NCBI GenBank assembly: GCA_030549495.1
Contig: JAUIRK010001025.1
Span: forward strand, 141,501-205,500
Direction: 5' to 3'
DNA from: Nectonema munidae
Taxonomy: Eukaryota > Nematomorpha > Nectonematoida > Nectonematidae
DNA: 64,000 nt
A program made the translations under genes and the position numbers. The notes beneath the pieces are model-generated. The model saw only the letters and a program-made list of their open reading frames with translations, ran no database searches and was not told the DNA's origin. This document shows positions 11,421-23,440 of the stretch, piece after piece (within the stretch, counting starts at the first letter, position 1; each line of letters begins with the position of its first letter).

Positions 11421-11655
11421 CGGACATGATTTCGACGCACAAAATACCGATAATCACTTGAAGAAGACGTAATGTCAACTTTGAAGAGGACATAACGTTG
11501 ACGGGCATAATGTCGACACCAAGAATTTTACTGAATCACAAAGCATCAACTAATTTACTAACTAAATAATAAACTATAACAATTAAGGAATTAACAAACT
11601 TTTCACATCTATCGACATTATGTCTGTCGACAGCATGTCCTTTGGTTTCTTGTCT
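11421..11655. mobile_element. Small foldback element with phrase-repeat ends (GACATAATGTCGA type)
   Basis: The left part (11430-11515) strings together variants of a phrase: GACGTAATGTCAACTTTG, GACATAACGTTGAC, GGCATAATGTCGACACC. The right part (11610-11650) has the inverted form ATCGACATTATGTCTGTCGA then CAGCATGTCC. The organisation matches the larger elements at 16.95, 43.4 and 54.1 kb, though the phrase itself differs. Non-coding. Confidence 0.5.
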
Positions 11656-12064
11656 ATTCACGGGTCTAAATACCTGGTCTTGGTTTCTATCTCTACACAC
11701 AGACAACGCAATATACATACATACACACACAGACATGCACAGAGAAAATAACAAATGCAGTGGCAAATTGTTTATCCTACTTCATGGTATCTTTAGAATT
11801 TTGCTAACAGATAAAAATTTATCAAATTTTACAAATTATTTTCTAAAATTTTTATAAAACTTCTATTAATTGAAGGATCAAAAATTTATATCATTTTATG
11901 TGTTATAAGAGCGATAAGTTTTTCGAAAATGAGTTTAAAAGAGTATTGGCTATATAATGATTGTTTGCATGAAATGTTAGAACAAAAAAGTTTCCCCTCT
12001 CTTCATTAGTTCATTCAAGAAGGTGATTTTGTTCCTACAACTCTTAGAGAAAAAAACATCTTAC
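11656..12064. other. Intron of the cysteine-rich gene next to the donor site
   Basis: Includes the splice donor GTAAGA at 12064-12059 (minus strand) and a short CA-rich tract at 11710-11740. Nothing else was seen. Confidence 0.4.
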
Positions 12065-12305
12065 ACTTTCTGATTTTTTGGATCCCTTGAGTTCTTTGAA
12101 TAATTCCTGATACTGTGTGATGCAGTTGATTGTCCACTTTCCCATTTTGATGAAACAAGCTGCGTTTGTCAGATACGATGTCCTACGCCTACTACCATAT
12201 GTACACAACTTGCTGAGCGTCTTGTTCAAGTCCACCATTTCTTTCTTCAAGCTGCCACCATTATCTAAGCAGTCTGCAAGTTCACTACTTAAGCAGTACA
12301 TGGCC
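12065..12305 (-). CDS. Cysteine-rich secreted-type protein, internal exon
   Basis: The exon opens after an AAATTTCAG acceptor and closes at AAAGT|GTAAGA. It encodes AMYCLSSELADCLDNGG, then KKEMVDLNKTLSKLCTYGSR, SYLTNAACFIKMGKWTINC and ITQYQELFKELKGSKKSES: five cysteines, net positive charge, no membrane segment. It carries over one base at its start and ends in phase 0, matching the exon at 9588-9896; together they give about 180 residues. The base composition is far less AT-rich than its surroundings, as expected for a host exon. Spaced cysteines and amphipathic segments suggest a small disulphide-bonded extracellular protein. The upstream exon with a signal peptide was not found. Confidence 0.6.
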
Positions 12306-12671
12306 CTGAAATTTGAAGTTCGCAAATATTTTAACAATATCTTATATATTTAAAAGTTATGGTTTTTTTTGTCACCAAAGAATTACTTCACACCTTTTAT
12401 GTGATTGGATAAAAATTTATGAATGATTTTTTAAATTAACCAATATAAATTACTCGAGAATCGATCCAATTATTTTTAATTCTTCGAATCTAGAAAAATT
12501 TGAAATATAGTGAGTCTTGAATGTTTAAAATGATTTATAAAAACGATAAAAATGATTTCTTCTATTAAAAGTTTTCTATTAATTTTATCCTACTAATAAA
12601 TTATTTAAAGATAAAACTACTTGCCCTAATTTTCTCTTCACAAATACAAACCTTTTCGGTTACAACCACTG
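12306..12671. other. Upstream intron sequence of the cysteine-rich gene
   Basis: AT-rich, and no exon-like frame was recognised. Confidence 0.35.
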
Positions 12672-13305
12672 TCGGATTTAAAGGCGGGCGGAACCGGCTT
12701 ATGCCCCCTCCTAAAATTGCATTGCCAATTATTTCAAAAAATTTTCTTGATCTAATTCTTTTCCTAGAACTCAAATATTATGATGATTTCTGCAACTCGT
12801 TTTTTAGATTCAATCTTTCTCTAAAGTGAAGTTTTTAATGTTTCAATCGTAGTTAAGTGTGACACTGATTACTTTTATTTTATCCTATTTTGTAAATATA
12901 TTATTTAAACACGTCAAGTTTTATCACATGAATTCACTTCGCAGTTCAATGAATGAGAATCGTTTTAATGCTCTCATTCTTCTATTTGTTCACCGAGATA
13001 ATCGATTGGATATTGACACCATTATTGATATGTATGCTAAAAAGTGTCCTAGACGGATCATGTTCCTTAATCTTCTTAGTTCTTAATCTAGTTACTTTCT
13101 TATAATAAACTTATAATTTTTTGATATATCATTTTGATACTCTAAGTTTTATGATAAAAAGTCAATTTTCACTTTTACCCAAAATAAGATAGAAAGAGCT
13201 TAAAAATTTTGATAAAGCTTAAATTTATATGCTTCAAATTTGAGTTCTAGTTTAGTAGAATCCGCCTCGCCCCCTAATGCCAATTTCTAGATCCGCCCCT
13301 GACAA
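12672..13305 (+). mobile_element. Internally deleted hAT element, ZMYM1-like transposase tail
   Basis: The ends are GTCGGATTTAAAGGCGGGC at 12672 and, inverted, AGATCCGCCCCTGAC at about 13290-13305; GC-rich ends of this kind bound ZMYM1-like hAT elements. Near the right end a plus-strand frame reads SSMNENRFNALILLFVHRDN and then IDTIIDMYAKKCPRRIM before a stop at 13084. This is the hAT dimerisation tail of the family (consensus type: NENRLNALALLHIHRD...A...PRR). The rest of the transposase is missing, so the element is a deletion derivative of about 630 bp. Confidence 0.75.
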
Positions 13306-14659
13306 CCAATAACATTACATGTAGCTAAAATGTTGCTTTATGAAATCTAAAAATTAAATAAACAAAATTTTAAATTTTGATATAATTCAATATATTAAAA
13401 ATGATAAAGAATTTAAATTTAAACCATTTAATAAAATTAATCAAAAATAAAGCTAATTTTTTAAAGGTTAACCAACCCTACTCACGCCCCATAAATCTCA
13501 ATACTAAATATTTAAATATTTAAATCTCAATACTTTCCCAAATGTTGCTAATTTGACTTTTTAGTAAATTTTTATTTTTCTATACGCATTTGTATGACAA
13601 TATATATGTTTTTTACCATTGACCATTAGGCAATCTGTTTGTAATTTTGTTAAATTTTGAAAATTAATCTCTATTTAAATAAAAACATTTCTTAATATTA
13701 AAAAGTAGAGGAGTAAACACATGAAGGAGAAATGTATATAAATGATGAAGAGAACATTTTTTTAATGAAGGCGAAAAATTGATGGGAAGAAATTGAAAAA
13801 TTAATATCTATTGTGAAAAATATTGGTTTTGTGTCAATTAAAAATAAATTTTCGTATATTTTAATATTAAATCAAAATTTTAGAATTTATTATCCTATTG
13901 AAAGTGTGGGATTGTTTTTTTTTATCTTTTTTAAGATAGTACTTCCAAATCGAATTTGATTTTTTTATATACTTTTCTATGTACTTTACAAATGACGTTT
14001 TACCTGTCAATCACTTCCTTTATGGAAAGCGTTTTTAACGTAATTATGGAATTAAAAACTTATATCAAAGAGGCGCCTTAATTTTTATAAAATTTTTTGA
14101 AGAATTGATAATAATTAGTGTTTATTTATATTAAATGAAAATTATACAAAATTACTTAAATAAAATGTAAATCATTTATTAACATATAATTGTTTACTGT
14201 CTGGTCTCTTTATTTCCTTCTCTAAGCCAAAATATTTTTGGGTATTTCATCCGAAATAAGTAAAAATAAAAATAATAATAACGGTCCTTTTTGTCTCTTT
14301 CAGTGTCTTTGTTTTTCAGCGAATTTGGACATCATTGTGTTGAAAGTCTAGAGTTGATGAGTTATACCTGACACTTTTAACGTGATTTAAGTTATTATTA
14401 ACAAAATGACTTATTTTTTACCCAAGATTTCATTTATTTTCTAGGAATTTGACGAACTGTGCACGTTTATTTCGCTAATTACTTCAAATTCATAAGTAAA
14501 TCATGAAACACTACTGAATTCATGAAAGTGTCAATTGAAACAATGATTTCGAAAACTTCGGATTCTCAATCTCTATGCCTATATATGCGTGTACTAGTGA
14601 GTTTTCGTGGGTTTGAAGTGCTTTTAGGACTCTAAGTCAATATGCAAATATTTACGTGT
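13306..14659. other. AT-rich stretch with no recognised gene
   Basis: No frame above background and no repeat end were recognised across about 1.35 kb. Confidence 0.45.
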
Positions 14660-15000
14660 AGAAAAAATGATAAATTTTTAGTATTGAGAGAAATAAATGA
14701 ATAAGTACTTGTAATACTTGTGACAGGTTAGAACAAGCTGATAGGTTTTTAGGCCGAACATGATTTCGAGAGAGACCATTTGCAAATCAGTTAAGCAGGT
14801 GAGAAATTTTCTTGAATTGAAGTTGGTGGAATTTGCGCAGAAAAAAACTTGTCCAGCATTGCGAATTTCCTTCCTCCCAAATGAAATTTTGGGGATGAAA
14901 GTTTCGTTTTTTTCCAAAATTCGCTCCTTCTTAAAACGAAAATCTCGTGCTGCGTGTTGGAAGGAAAGTTGTAGAAAGATGAGCCACGGAAGAATGATCG
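14660..15000 (-). repeat. Unclassified interspersed repeat, copy 1
   Basis: The stretch around 14845-14895 is about 75-80% identical by eye to 16630-16680: both contain a CTTGTC.AGCATT..AATTTC phrase followed by TTCCTCCCAAAT. On the minus strand both read FGRKE.WNA(G/R)Q. The minus-strand 3' side ends in an ATTTATTT-rich tail (near 14690), again a LINE- or SINE-like arrangement. I cannot assign the family. Confidence 0.4.
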
Positions 15001-15849
15001 TCGTTATCATCATCAATTCACCTTGTGTTTGGAATTAGAAGCATTTTTCATTTTTTCTCGTATTGACCCCATAAGTTATGTATATAGCAAAGAAAATATG
15101 AAACGACTTTTTAATCTTTCGACAAGTTTTTCACTGCACTTTTGAAGTGTAAAAATGTGAAAAACCAACAAAATCTCTAAGATTGATCTCCTCAGATCAG
15201 TGCTAGTGTTGATGATTACTTTCTTGCATGCGTGTGTGAATATTTGATTGTGTAATATCCTTTGGCTTAGAGTTGTTGTGAGTATAGGATTGGATTAAAA
15301 AGAATAATTGGTATGCGCGATGCTGTTGCTATCTATCCAACTTTCTCCATTTTTTGCTTCCTCCAATTTTCATCAAATTTTTTCTATTATTAATAAATAA
15401 ATGGAAATGTCCAATATCATAACCATCACATATTTTCAGAATTGATATTCGAATCCTTCATCAAATTTGTCAGATTATGTCGTAATTTTTGAAGCAAAAT
15501 ATGTGAAAATTCTGCATGACTAGTCACAAACACTCTCATATATACGCATATAAGAAATTTGTACATCCAATTTGTCATTCTGATCTATAACTATATCATT
15601 ATAACCATTTTTAACTTTTTCATATTAATGAGTATGAGCAGTCCATGTTTTTGAAATTTAGATTTTTTTTCGTAATTTTATTCATATAAAATACACAAAA
15701 AGAAAATAAATAAATTTATTTTAAAATAATTTACATGAAAAAAATGTTAAAAGCAAGTTTTAAAATATAAGGAAATTCAAAGGAAAAAACAGCTCATCGA
15801 GAAAATATTGAGATGTTGGAAGTTTCGCATCAAAGCCAAAAAGTTTAGG
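15001..15849. other. AT-rich stretch with no recognised gene
   Basis: Nothing was recognised in this interval. Confidence 0.4.
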
Positions 15850-16200
15850 ATGGTTAAGTAAGTAAGTAAGTAAGTAATTTATTTGAGAAAAACAATATGT
15901 TCGAGGAAAAAAAAAAATCTATCTATATGCAATAATATTATAACTAAAACTTATGTAAAGCTGTGTGTGTGGATTACAGTAGTTTGTAGAAAACCGTTAA
16001 AGTAATCCCACAAAAACTAGTTTAAAAAATATAATAAAATGATAAAAAACACATGTATATAAATAATCAAATGGTAGCACACTAATATGTGGAACAAACA
16101 AAGCAAAATTTGTTAGAGCAAGAAGGAAGAGAGAGGTATTGAGAGAGGAACCAGAGTCTTGATATAACTTTAAACTTAGGAATCGAATTATCACATTCGC
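15850..16200 (-). mobile_element. LINE 3' end with TTAC-repeat tail, minus strand
   Basis: On the minus strand AATAAA (complement of 15878-15883) is followed by five TTAC units (15876-15854). The upstream 300 bp looks like 3' untranslated sequence of a LINE, with a short hydrophobic frame at 16194-15997 of no recognised meaning. The tail organisation is the main evidence. Confidence 0.45.
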
Positions 16201-16344
16201 CTAACAACCATCTATGGTTTTCTAAGATTTTCCAAATAAAATGACGCAAATATTTGAAAGTCTATTTCGTGTTCTACATTGAATTGATTGAGATAAATGT
16301 TATAAAATATGATGTATCCCGGCTAATCTTTAAAAGACATTTTA

Positions 16345-16700
16345 ATTTTATTTATTTATTTTATTTATAAGCTTTAAAAAGAAATTTTTGCACCAAATTT
16401 TGTGAGATAGTTATGGTTTGTACACAAATCAATTCAATCTTGTGCATTAAAAGTAATAATTTATGAACTATTATCAATAAATTCGTGCAAGGCAAAGGAA
16501 TTTTATAGGAAGAGGTTGGTGTTATGATCATATAATCAAAAGACTTATTAGATTTTCCAAATTTGAAAAGGAGGAGTAATATTTGGTACAAATTTTTAGT
16601 AGAAAATCTGATCTTAGTATTTTGGGGGAAAGCTTGTCTAGCATTCCAAGTTTCTTTCCTCCCAAATCGAAATTCAATCCTCTCTATTTTGTTATTTACA
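16345..16700 (-). repeat. Unclassified interspersed repeat, copy 2
   Basis: Related to 14660-15000 (shared TTCCTCCCAAAT region at about 16655). Its minus-strand 3' side ends at about 16370-16347 in AAATAAAATAAAT repeats. Minus-strand frame 16750-16361 contains FGRKETWNARQ. Orientation and tail agree with copy 1. Confidence 0.4.
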
Positions 16701-17104
16701 ATGATTTTTACTATGCACAAGTATATACTTAGAGAAATCATAAATAACAATATAATTATTTAGTTAAAAACTGAAATAATAGTATTCGTAGTTGGACAGA
16801 GTTTTTTTCGTTGATGCCAATCTAGTCATGGCACTTATATTAACAGTAAAACCTATGCCACTTACGATTTTTCAATATTTGCAGTAACATGTTTATCACT
16901 TCTGGATCTATGAAAAAATAAGGGTGCAGCGGGCAGGTTAAGCGAGCGCCTGGTCAATATTTCCGAAGACCAAAACGTCCAAAACCAAAACGTCCTAAAT
17001 CCAAAGAAGAATTGTTAACCTTTTTTCTGACTATTCTGATTATACATGATCATTTCCAAATATAATAATACTAACCAGAGCGTAGGAAACGCACTTTACC
17101 AGTT

Positions 17105-17262
17105 TTCTATATCAGAGGCGTGAGTTAGGTTGGTTAGATACTGGATTTCGATAACTCAAGGTCTTGGGTTCGATCCCGGATCAAGCCTACTTTCTTATAG
17201 TTCTATAAAAGCAGGGCAATTATGCCTTCTCGATGAAAACACCCCAATGTACCTTTACATTT
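17105..17262 (+). mobile_element. tRNA-derived SINE, family A, copy 1
   Basis: The head resembles a tRNA with internal pol III promoter: TTAGGTTGGTTAGATAC region (A-box like) and GGTTCGATCCCGG (B box, about 17167). The body continues with CATAGTTC-type and GCAATTATGCCTTCTCGATG sequence and ends after GAAAACACCCCAATGTACC. Three more copies lie at 38.5 kb (+), 25.9 kb (-) and 44.1 kb (-). Confidence 0.85.
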
Positions 17263-17327
17263 TATAGATTTTTTTAACAAAAATTATTTTGTTTCTCCAA
17301 TTAAAAAATGTATTAAATGCATGGAAA

Positions 17328-17473
17328 TTAACCCTTTAAGTTCCAATGTTCCCATTTGGGAACATAAGTAATTTCATCTTCGTCTGTTTTTTTCAATGAC
17401 TTTGAATATAAATCGTCTGCGTTTTTTTAAATATCGTCTGATTTCTATGGTACTTAATGGCTTAAAGGAACAA
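17328..17473. mobile_element. piggyBac-type MITE, copy 1
   Basis: Starts TTAACCCTTTAAGTTCCAATG and ends near CTTAAAGGAACAA, an imperfect inverse of the start in which the second TTAA is lost. The internal sequence (TTCATCTTCGTCTG, TTCAATGACTTTGAATATAA, ATCGTCTG) is nearly identical to the MITE at 56395-56571. It is nested inside the foldback element. Confidence 0.7.
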
Positions 17474-18012
17474 AAAATAAAAATGCAACTTTTTGGTTAA
17501 ATAAATTTTAAGCTTTTTGAAACAAAAGGAATTTTAGTGATCAAATTTTCTAAGATGGATTATAAAGGCATTTTATTCAATTAACAATTTAGTTGAAAAT
17601 TATTTTTTTCATTCAGTTTTTCAAAAGATACTCACATGGGGTTCTAGTCAATATTCCCTAAAACTAAAATTCCCGGTACCAAAATTCCTGAAAACAAAAG
17701 TTTTCAGATTCGTTTTCAAATTGCAAATCAACCGGTTTAAGTCTTGAAGTACGAGTTTTTTACTATGAAAAAGTTAGTTATAAAAAAGTTAGTTGAGATT
17801 TGTTAATGAAATAAGTATAGGTAATTGATACGCTTATAAGAATGAATTCCTAAATTCATACAGTACTACAAATGAAAAGAAACTTTATACAATATATTAT
17901 TTGTTAACACAATTCAATATATATCATGAAATAAATTTACAAATTCATTTTTCATTTTCGGACGTTTTCGTTTTCCGACGTTTTAGTTTTCGTATGTTTT
18001 GGTTTTCAGGCG

Positions 18013-21000
18013 TAAACGGAAGGAGAGGGTAGAATTTGGTCTAGCTTTTTTTTTCTTTAAATTTATATTTATTAAATATTTAAATAAAAATAATTTAGTA
18101 AATTTTATATTTGCATGGCTTGTGCTTGAAATTTTTGATAATATCATAACTTTTCATTCTCTGAACTATAGTAATAATCTTCGTAACAAGTTTCATAGCT
18201 AATTCCTTACTACAACAGAGCTAAATTCGACAATCAAATATAAGATATCTGATTTTTGAAAGAATTTAATAAGCACATCATGCCTATATTATACTTGTCG
18301 AAATTTTCACTAATTAATTAGTAAGGTTTACAGTTTGAAAGTTAACCTACCGACAAAATTAGTAAAAGGTTAAAAATAATTATTAGTTATAGTTTTGACT
18401 TGTGCTGCATAAATTATCAAAAAAGTAAGTATATTGCTAAATAAACTTAAATGATAAAAAATAAACTAGAAAACACTTGTAACCAAAAATCTTCAATAGC
18501 TCAGTCAACTTTCCTACTAATATAGAGTTCAATAAAGTCACATCAAATTTTAAAATTGAACTAAATAAGTAGAAAAAATTATTTAAAAATTTATAAAATA
18601 CATTTATTGATTAAATGGACTAATATTCATAATACTTTTTTTCTAAAATTAATTTTCTTAAGTAAAATATATCGTGAAAACTCATCATTTAAAAATATAA
18701 ATCATTGCTTTTAACGCCATCTAAATATCTCAGTGTATATTTTAAATGAGGCCTTCTCTGTATCTTCATGAGTGCATTGTGTGGTTGTTATTAATTCACA
18801 TCTTCTAACATCGAAGAAAATAATGAATGCTCCTTTTGGCGTATTATTTGTTTATATCTGTGAAAATAGCATAATCCGTAGCCATAAGTAATAAAGTTAG
18901 TAAAGTCATCGCTAACTAATCCAAAGAACAACTGCACTAATCTAATTAGTTAGTGATACTAAATTTTTTTCTCAGTTCTTTTCATATTCAGCTGACTGTA
19001 CTTTTATAAATTTTTATCCATGCTCTCGGAATGAAAATTAGCTCTACCTAAATTCCGTTTATTAGTTAATCGTTTTATCTATTTTTTCTTACTTCCAAAC
19101 CACTCCATTATCTATAACTCCTTTTTTACATTCTGGTTTAATTATTATTTACAACTATATTAATATGCTTAAAGTTAATTTCCAATATACAATATTTTTT
19201 ATTTACATTATATAATAAGTGTTTTTTCCCATTGGCCGCTTTTGAGAAATGTCACAAAATCAAGTGTTTTAACTTTTTCAATATGTCATCAGGTAAACTA
19301 TTATTCATAACTAATTTTCGTCTAATTCTTAAAATTTTTAAGACCCTTATTATATGACTTGTTAAAAAAGCGATTAAAATTTGGATAAAATGATCTATAA
19401 TTTAATTTTTTTTTAACTTTTTCTCCCCAATATTTTTTTTCTTAATGATTTTTTTTAGTTATTTATGAAATAAATTTTTAAGGAGGTTTAAAAGTAATCA
19501 TCTTAAAAATGAAAAGTAGTGGGATATAGGCATCCACACTCTTTCAAAAGCCAACCTTTTTTGAAATAAATGATATCTTAGGTATTACACAGTCAAAGGT
19601 CTAAGAAGAAGAATAAAATTTTACAAATGCGAAAAACATACACAAAGTTATAAATAAGAAATATTCATTTTAAAAAAACTACATTGAATCACATGGTTCC
19701 ACAATTGATTCACAATGACCATAAAAATACTGTATTCTTTGGTTTTCAGAGATAAAATAAAATTTTTCTATTTGTGACAAAAAGGAAGTAAAGAAATGAA
19801 AATTAAAACATCATGTTCCAAAAATTATAAAACTTTTAGGCCTTATCTTTTATCTAGGTCTAAGGAAATGTCATGCTGAATTAGGCGGTTGAAGTCAGTA
19901 AATAATATTGTATACCGTTAGCTTGGCAAAGCTTCGGAGGCATTTTATATATGCTGAAGAAGCGAGAGCCTAGTATATATATATATCTTTTTCTAAAAAA
20001 CTTTAAGCGCTTATAACTTTTTTTCGACAAAATGTAAACTGACTAAACATTGGCTAGCTGTTATAATATAAAAATGGAACCTCATATATTATAACTTATC
20101 TTATCATAGAAAAAGATAATAAACAATACAAAACTAAACAAAAAAAGTTTAGGAAAAATATGATACATGTAAATTTATATATAACAGTAACAATATGCAT
20201 ATAGGACGTATGCCCACGACTTTTTTAGGTGGTCATTTGCAAAAAAACTACAAAACAAAATTTTAAACATTTTGCATAGATAGCTTTGTATTGCATGTCT
20301 TCAAATTTGTTCAAAATTTTTCTTAGTTTTGGGGTAATTAACGCAAAACATAAGATTGAGGCGTATATACCAAATGCCACTACTCGTCAGAACTTTTTGG
20401 ACCTTTAGATCCGTTGGCTCTATACTTTGCCTTTATCAAAGAAGCGCTCGGCTATTTAAATAGCAAGTATGCACTAGCGAAAAATAGTGATGCAGTTGCA
20501 AAATCATATGCGTGAAATTCTTTGGTCTATAACGAGTTCTGCTTACTATTGAATTTTAGCTTTTTAGTTTGAACTTTTTATTTTGTTATTTTCGTTTATA
20601 ACTTTTTTTGTTTCTTCGCCGTCTTAGACAAGTGACATGTCAAATTAAAGCTCTAAATAAGCTTATTAATATTACTTAGAATATAACTTAAACTTTCATG
20701 AAACTCCAAATTTCGATTTTCGACTTTTTAACAAGATTCGTAGGTATCACATTAAGATAAACTCTATTATTATTTTTAAAAAGTTTAAATTTCTAAAAAT
20801 GTATGCGCTGGTATTGTTTTTTCTTTCAATCAAATACTAGCAAATTTTACAAATTATTTTTTGAAACTTTAGAGTTGCCATTTTTGAAGCCTTTTAAGAA
20901 TGATATGATAGTATTAAATTTGGTTGCACTATGGAATACCATTTTTATCGAAGGAATATTTTAACTTTAAGAAATCAATTTTTTGATAATATCAATTTTT

Positions 21001-21055
21001 TGAATTGATCTGGCAATTTCTTGAATTGGATAAAAGACTATAATGTAATTTAAAA
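18013..21055. other. AT-rich stretch with no recognised gene
   Basis: About 3 kb without a supported gene. A TGCTGAAGAAGCGAGAGCC phrase at 19952 looks like the 3' untranslated part of an old retroelement, and a similar GCTGAAG phrase occurs near 27610, but no family could be assigned. Confidence 0.45.
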
Positions 21056-21059
21056 GATT

Positions 21060-22258
21060 AAACTGAATTCACTCAACGGTTAACGAGGTCCCAAGTGGTG
21101 TTCCACAAGACTTCTATAATGGATCCAATTCTTTTCAGTCTGTTCATAAGCGATATACCAGACAAGCTCAAATCTCTTTGTAAATTATTTGCAGGTGATG
21201 CCAAAATATATACTGCTTCTAATGAATCTTCAATCTTTCTACTTCAGTAAGGTTTGCTTTCAATTTATGAATGGATCATTGAATCAGACTTGAAATTAAA
21301 CCTCAATAAGTGCTATCATCTTCAAATTGGAAGATGTGATGATCAAGTCTTTCTTATAGGAGGTAAACAACTAAAGAAAACTTTAAAACACAATGACTTG
21401 GGGCTGACGATTGATTCTAAACTCTGTTTTACAGAACATGTGCCTTGTAGTGTCAAGAAAGCTTTTTCTGTACTCTGCTGAAAAATACTTTTGTTTTCTC
21501 TGACTTAAATGTTGTTCTTCATTTATTTAAGTCATTAGTTAGGCCTACTCTTGAATATGGTAATATTTTGCAAACTTTTAGAAAATTTTTTAAAAACTTG
21601 ACAAAACATATGAAGTATATATAGAGGCGCAAATAGACTGGGCGAGAGGTGGCAGTTGACCTCGCTAAATGTTTCAGATTAACAATAATTCTGATAACGT
21701 TGCGAAAATATTTACATACGATTGCAATTATTTTATCTATTTATATGAATCTTAGAAGATATGAGTCTCTTCCACTTTTCTTTTTGATGTAAAGTCTCCT
21801 CGCTTCAGCAATTCATTCCAACTTTCATTTTATCATCTCTCAAATTCAAAGCAATGCTTCATCTACAAAATACTGAACACATTCAATTCCACTGTAAACT
21901 CACTTTCACAATTCCCTCCTATCTCTTCATATAAAACATATGTCAAAACATTTTTTAGATACTTATGCATCTCATACCTGTACTTTAAGTGATTGTTATG
22001 TGTGCAAGTCTCATCTACCATAAAAAAATTCCCATCTTTATATATACATACATATAACCATATATATAATTATTATTAGCATTTTAATGCTTTATACCTG
22101 TCATTTAACTTTGATCTTCATTTTTTAGAACTTTTGTATGTATTCTTATAAATAATTGATATTATAAACTACGGCGTGTCTCTCATTCATTTGGTTTAAG
22201 TTCTTTTACTCAATATTACTTTGAAATAAACGTTCTCCCTCTCTCTCAAGTGAGTAAT
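21060..22258 (+). mobile_element. LINE remnant, reverse transcriptase palm to 3' end
   Basis: The plus strand reads EVPSGVPQ (about 21085), a DPILFSLFISDIPDKLKSL block (about 21125-21180), FAGDAKIYTASNE (a degraded FADD catalytic box, about 21190-21230), then ORF 21254-21481 with SIYEWIIESDLKLNLNKCYH and NDLGLTIDSKLCFTEHV, and LFKSLVRPTLEYGNI (about 21525-21565) in another frame. These are palm/thumb blocks of a Jockey/CR1-type RT. Decay increases beyond 21650. The 3' end is AATAAACGTTCTCC followed by CT repeats (about 22228-22256). 5'-truncated and broken by at least four frame changes or stops. Confidence 0.8.
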
Positions 22259-23240
22259 GATTAGGATAAAGATAACATAAAGAGAAATAAAAAAAATAAA
22301 GGATAACGAGAGATAACTCTGATCGTAAACTTTTTTAGATTTAGCTCCTTTTAAAATTCTGAATATGTATAATTTACAATTTTAAAACAAGAAAAATTTT
22401 ATTAAAAAAAATTCTGAAAGTTCAAACAAGTAAGTATTTTTATTTTTATTTTTATTTTTATTTTTTTGTATTACAATCATGACGAGACATTTGGATGAAC
22501 GGACATTTGCCAAAGGGACATTTAGATGAAGGGTCATTTCACCGAAAATGTACATAAAATTTAACAATTTTATACTTTGCTTTTCTTACAGTAGCTTTGC
22601 AAGCTTTTGCTCTATGTACAATTTTATTGTATTATTTTTAACTTCTATACACACGTTATGTGATGATTAACGTATCTACTAGAAGTTACATGATAAATGA
22701 TATATTCGCCCAAAAACGGCTTAAATGATAACCTTAACAAATATAAATTACAAAAATATAAATAATATACAAATAGATGAAAATCTCAGGAATTCACTTC
22801 AGCTATTTTTACAAGAATAGCAGTTGACTTTTGTGCAGGCCAAGCATTCATATTCAGAACAAAAATTTCATACATCATTTTGAAAACTACGCTTTCCTTA
22901 GATAGGCGGGCCTAGAAAATAGCGCTACTAGTTTATCATTAAGTCTGGAAGAATACATGATATCTAAGTAGTGATTTAATAGAAGCCAGTTACGAAAACA
23001 TAGAGGAAGCTTATAATTGTAAAAGTTATAAATAAAGACACTCATCACGTTTCCATTGAAAATACCTTTCAATTTGAGCATAGCGTTATCTGCAAACAAA
23101 GGATTTTAAAGACTAAAAACGTCTTATTAACCCTTACCCTTAGAGCTCAATATTGAGAGGCTTAGTTCGTTTATTAGTTAGAGATTTAGATTCAACCAAA
23201 AAAATTCCCCTAATTCTGACAAATAAACTTCTTTTTTCCT
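22259..23240. other. AT-rich stretch; TTTTTA microsatellite and a phrase-repeat block
   Basis: Contains a TTTTTA tract at 22435-22465 and the phrase block at 22485-22560 described separately. No gene seen. Confidence 0.45.
22485..22560. repeat. Phrase-repeat block (GGACATTTGGATGAAC type)
   Basis: Four imperfect ~16-bp units in a row: GAGACATTTGGATGAAC, GGACATTTGCCAAAG, GGACATTTAGATGAAG, GGTCATTTCACCG. The unit structure resembles the ends of the foldback elements in this window. No inverted partner was found nearby. Confidence 0.5.
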
Positions 23241-23242
23241 AT

Positions 23243-23440
23243 TGCAGCAATCCTCTAAAGAGTGGACTGTGGGTGGATTGGATGCATTATTCGGGAAAAT
23301 TGATTCCATTTTAAGTTTTGGCAGGAAATCTAGTAGTGGTAGGCCTAAATCAGTCAGAATAAAAGAAAGCAGTCTATTGACAGATGATAAAATGGAAGGG
23401 GCTTTTGGAAGTAATGGATGTCTCCGAAACCACCATCATT
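23243..23440 (+). mobile_element. Tc1/mariner fragment, N-terminal part only
   Basis: Reads EWTVGGLDALFGKIDSILSF then GRKSSSGRPKSVRIKES: the helix-turn-helix region and GRPR-like motif of a Tc1/mariner transposase. It is about 85-90% identical over ~120 bp to the copy at 24.66 kb and lies 1.4 kb upstream in the same orientation. The rest of the element is absent. It follows a TATTGCAG sequence that could act as a splice acceptor, but no host gene is seen to use it. Confidence 0.75.

Larger units (their letters stand above)
16951..18012. mobile_element. Composite foldback element with AACCAAAACGTCC phrase repeats
   Basis: The left end (16951-17000) repeats GACCAAAACGTCC twice. The right end (17945-18012) has the inverted phrase several times: GGACGTTTTCG, CGACGTTTTAG, TATGTTTTGG. 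A third phrase block at 17645-17700 (CTAGTCAATATTCCCTAAAAC, then AAAATTCC twice) matches the left end's CTGGTCAATATTTCC start. Inside lie a tRNA-derived SINE (17105-17262) and a piggyBac-type MITE (17328-17473). Non-coding. Confidence 0.6.

Noticed and set aside
17160-17180. True tRNA gene at the GGTTCGATCCC motif
   Set aside because: There is no cloverleaf with paired acceptor stem, and the same head with the same non-tRNA body recurs at three other loci, so it is a SINE.
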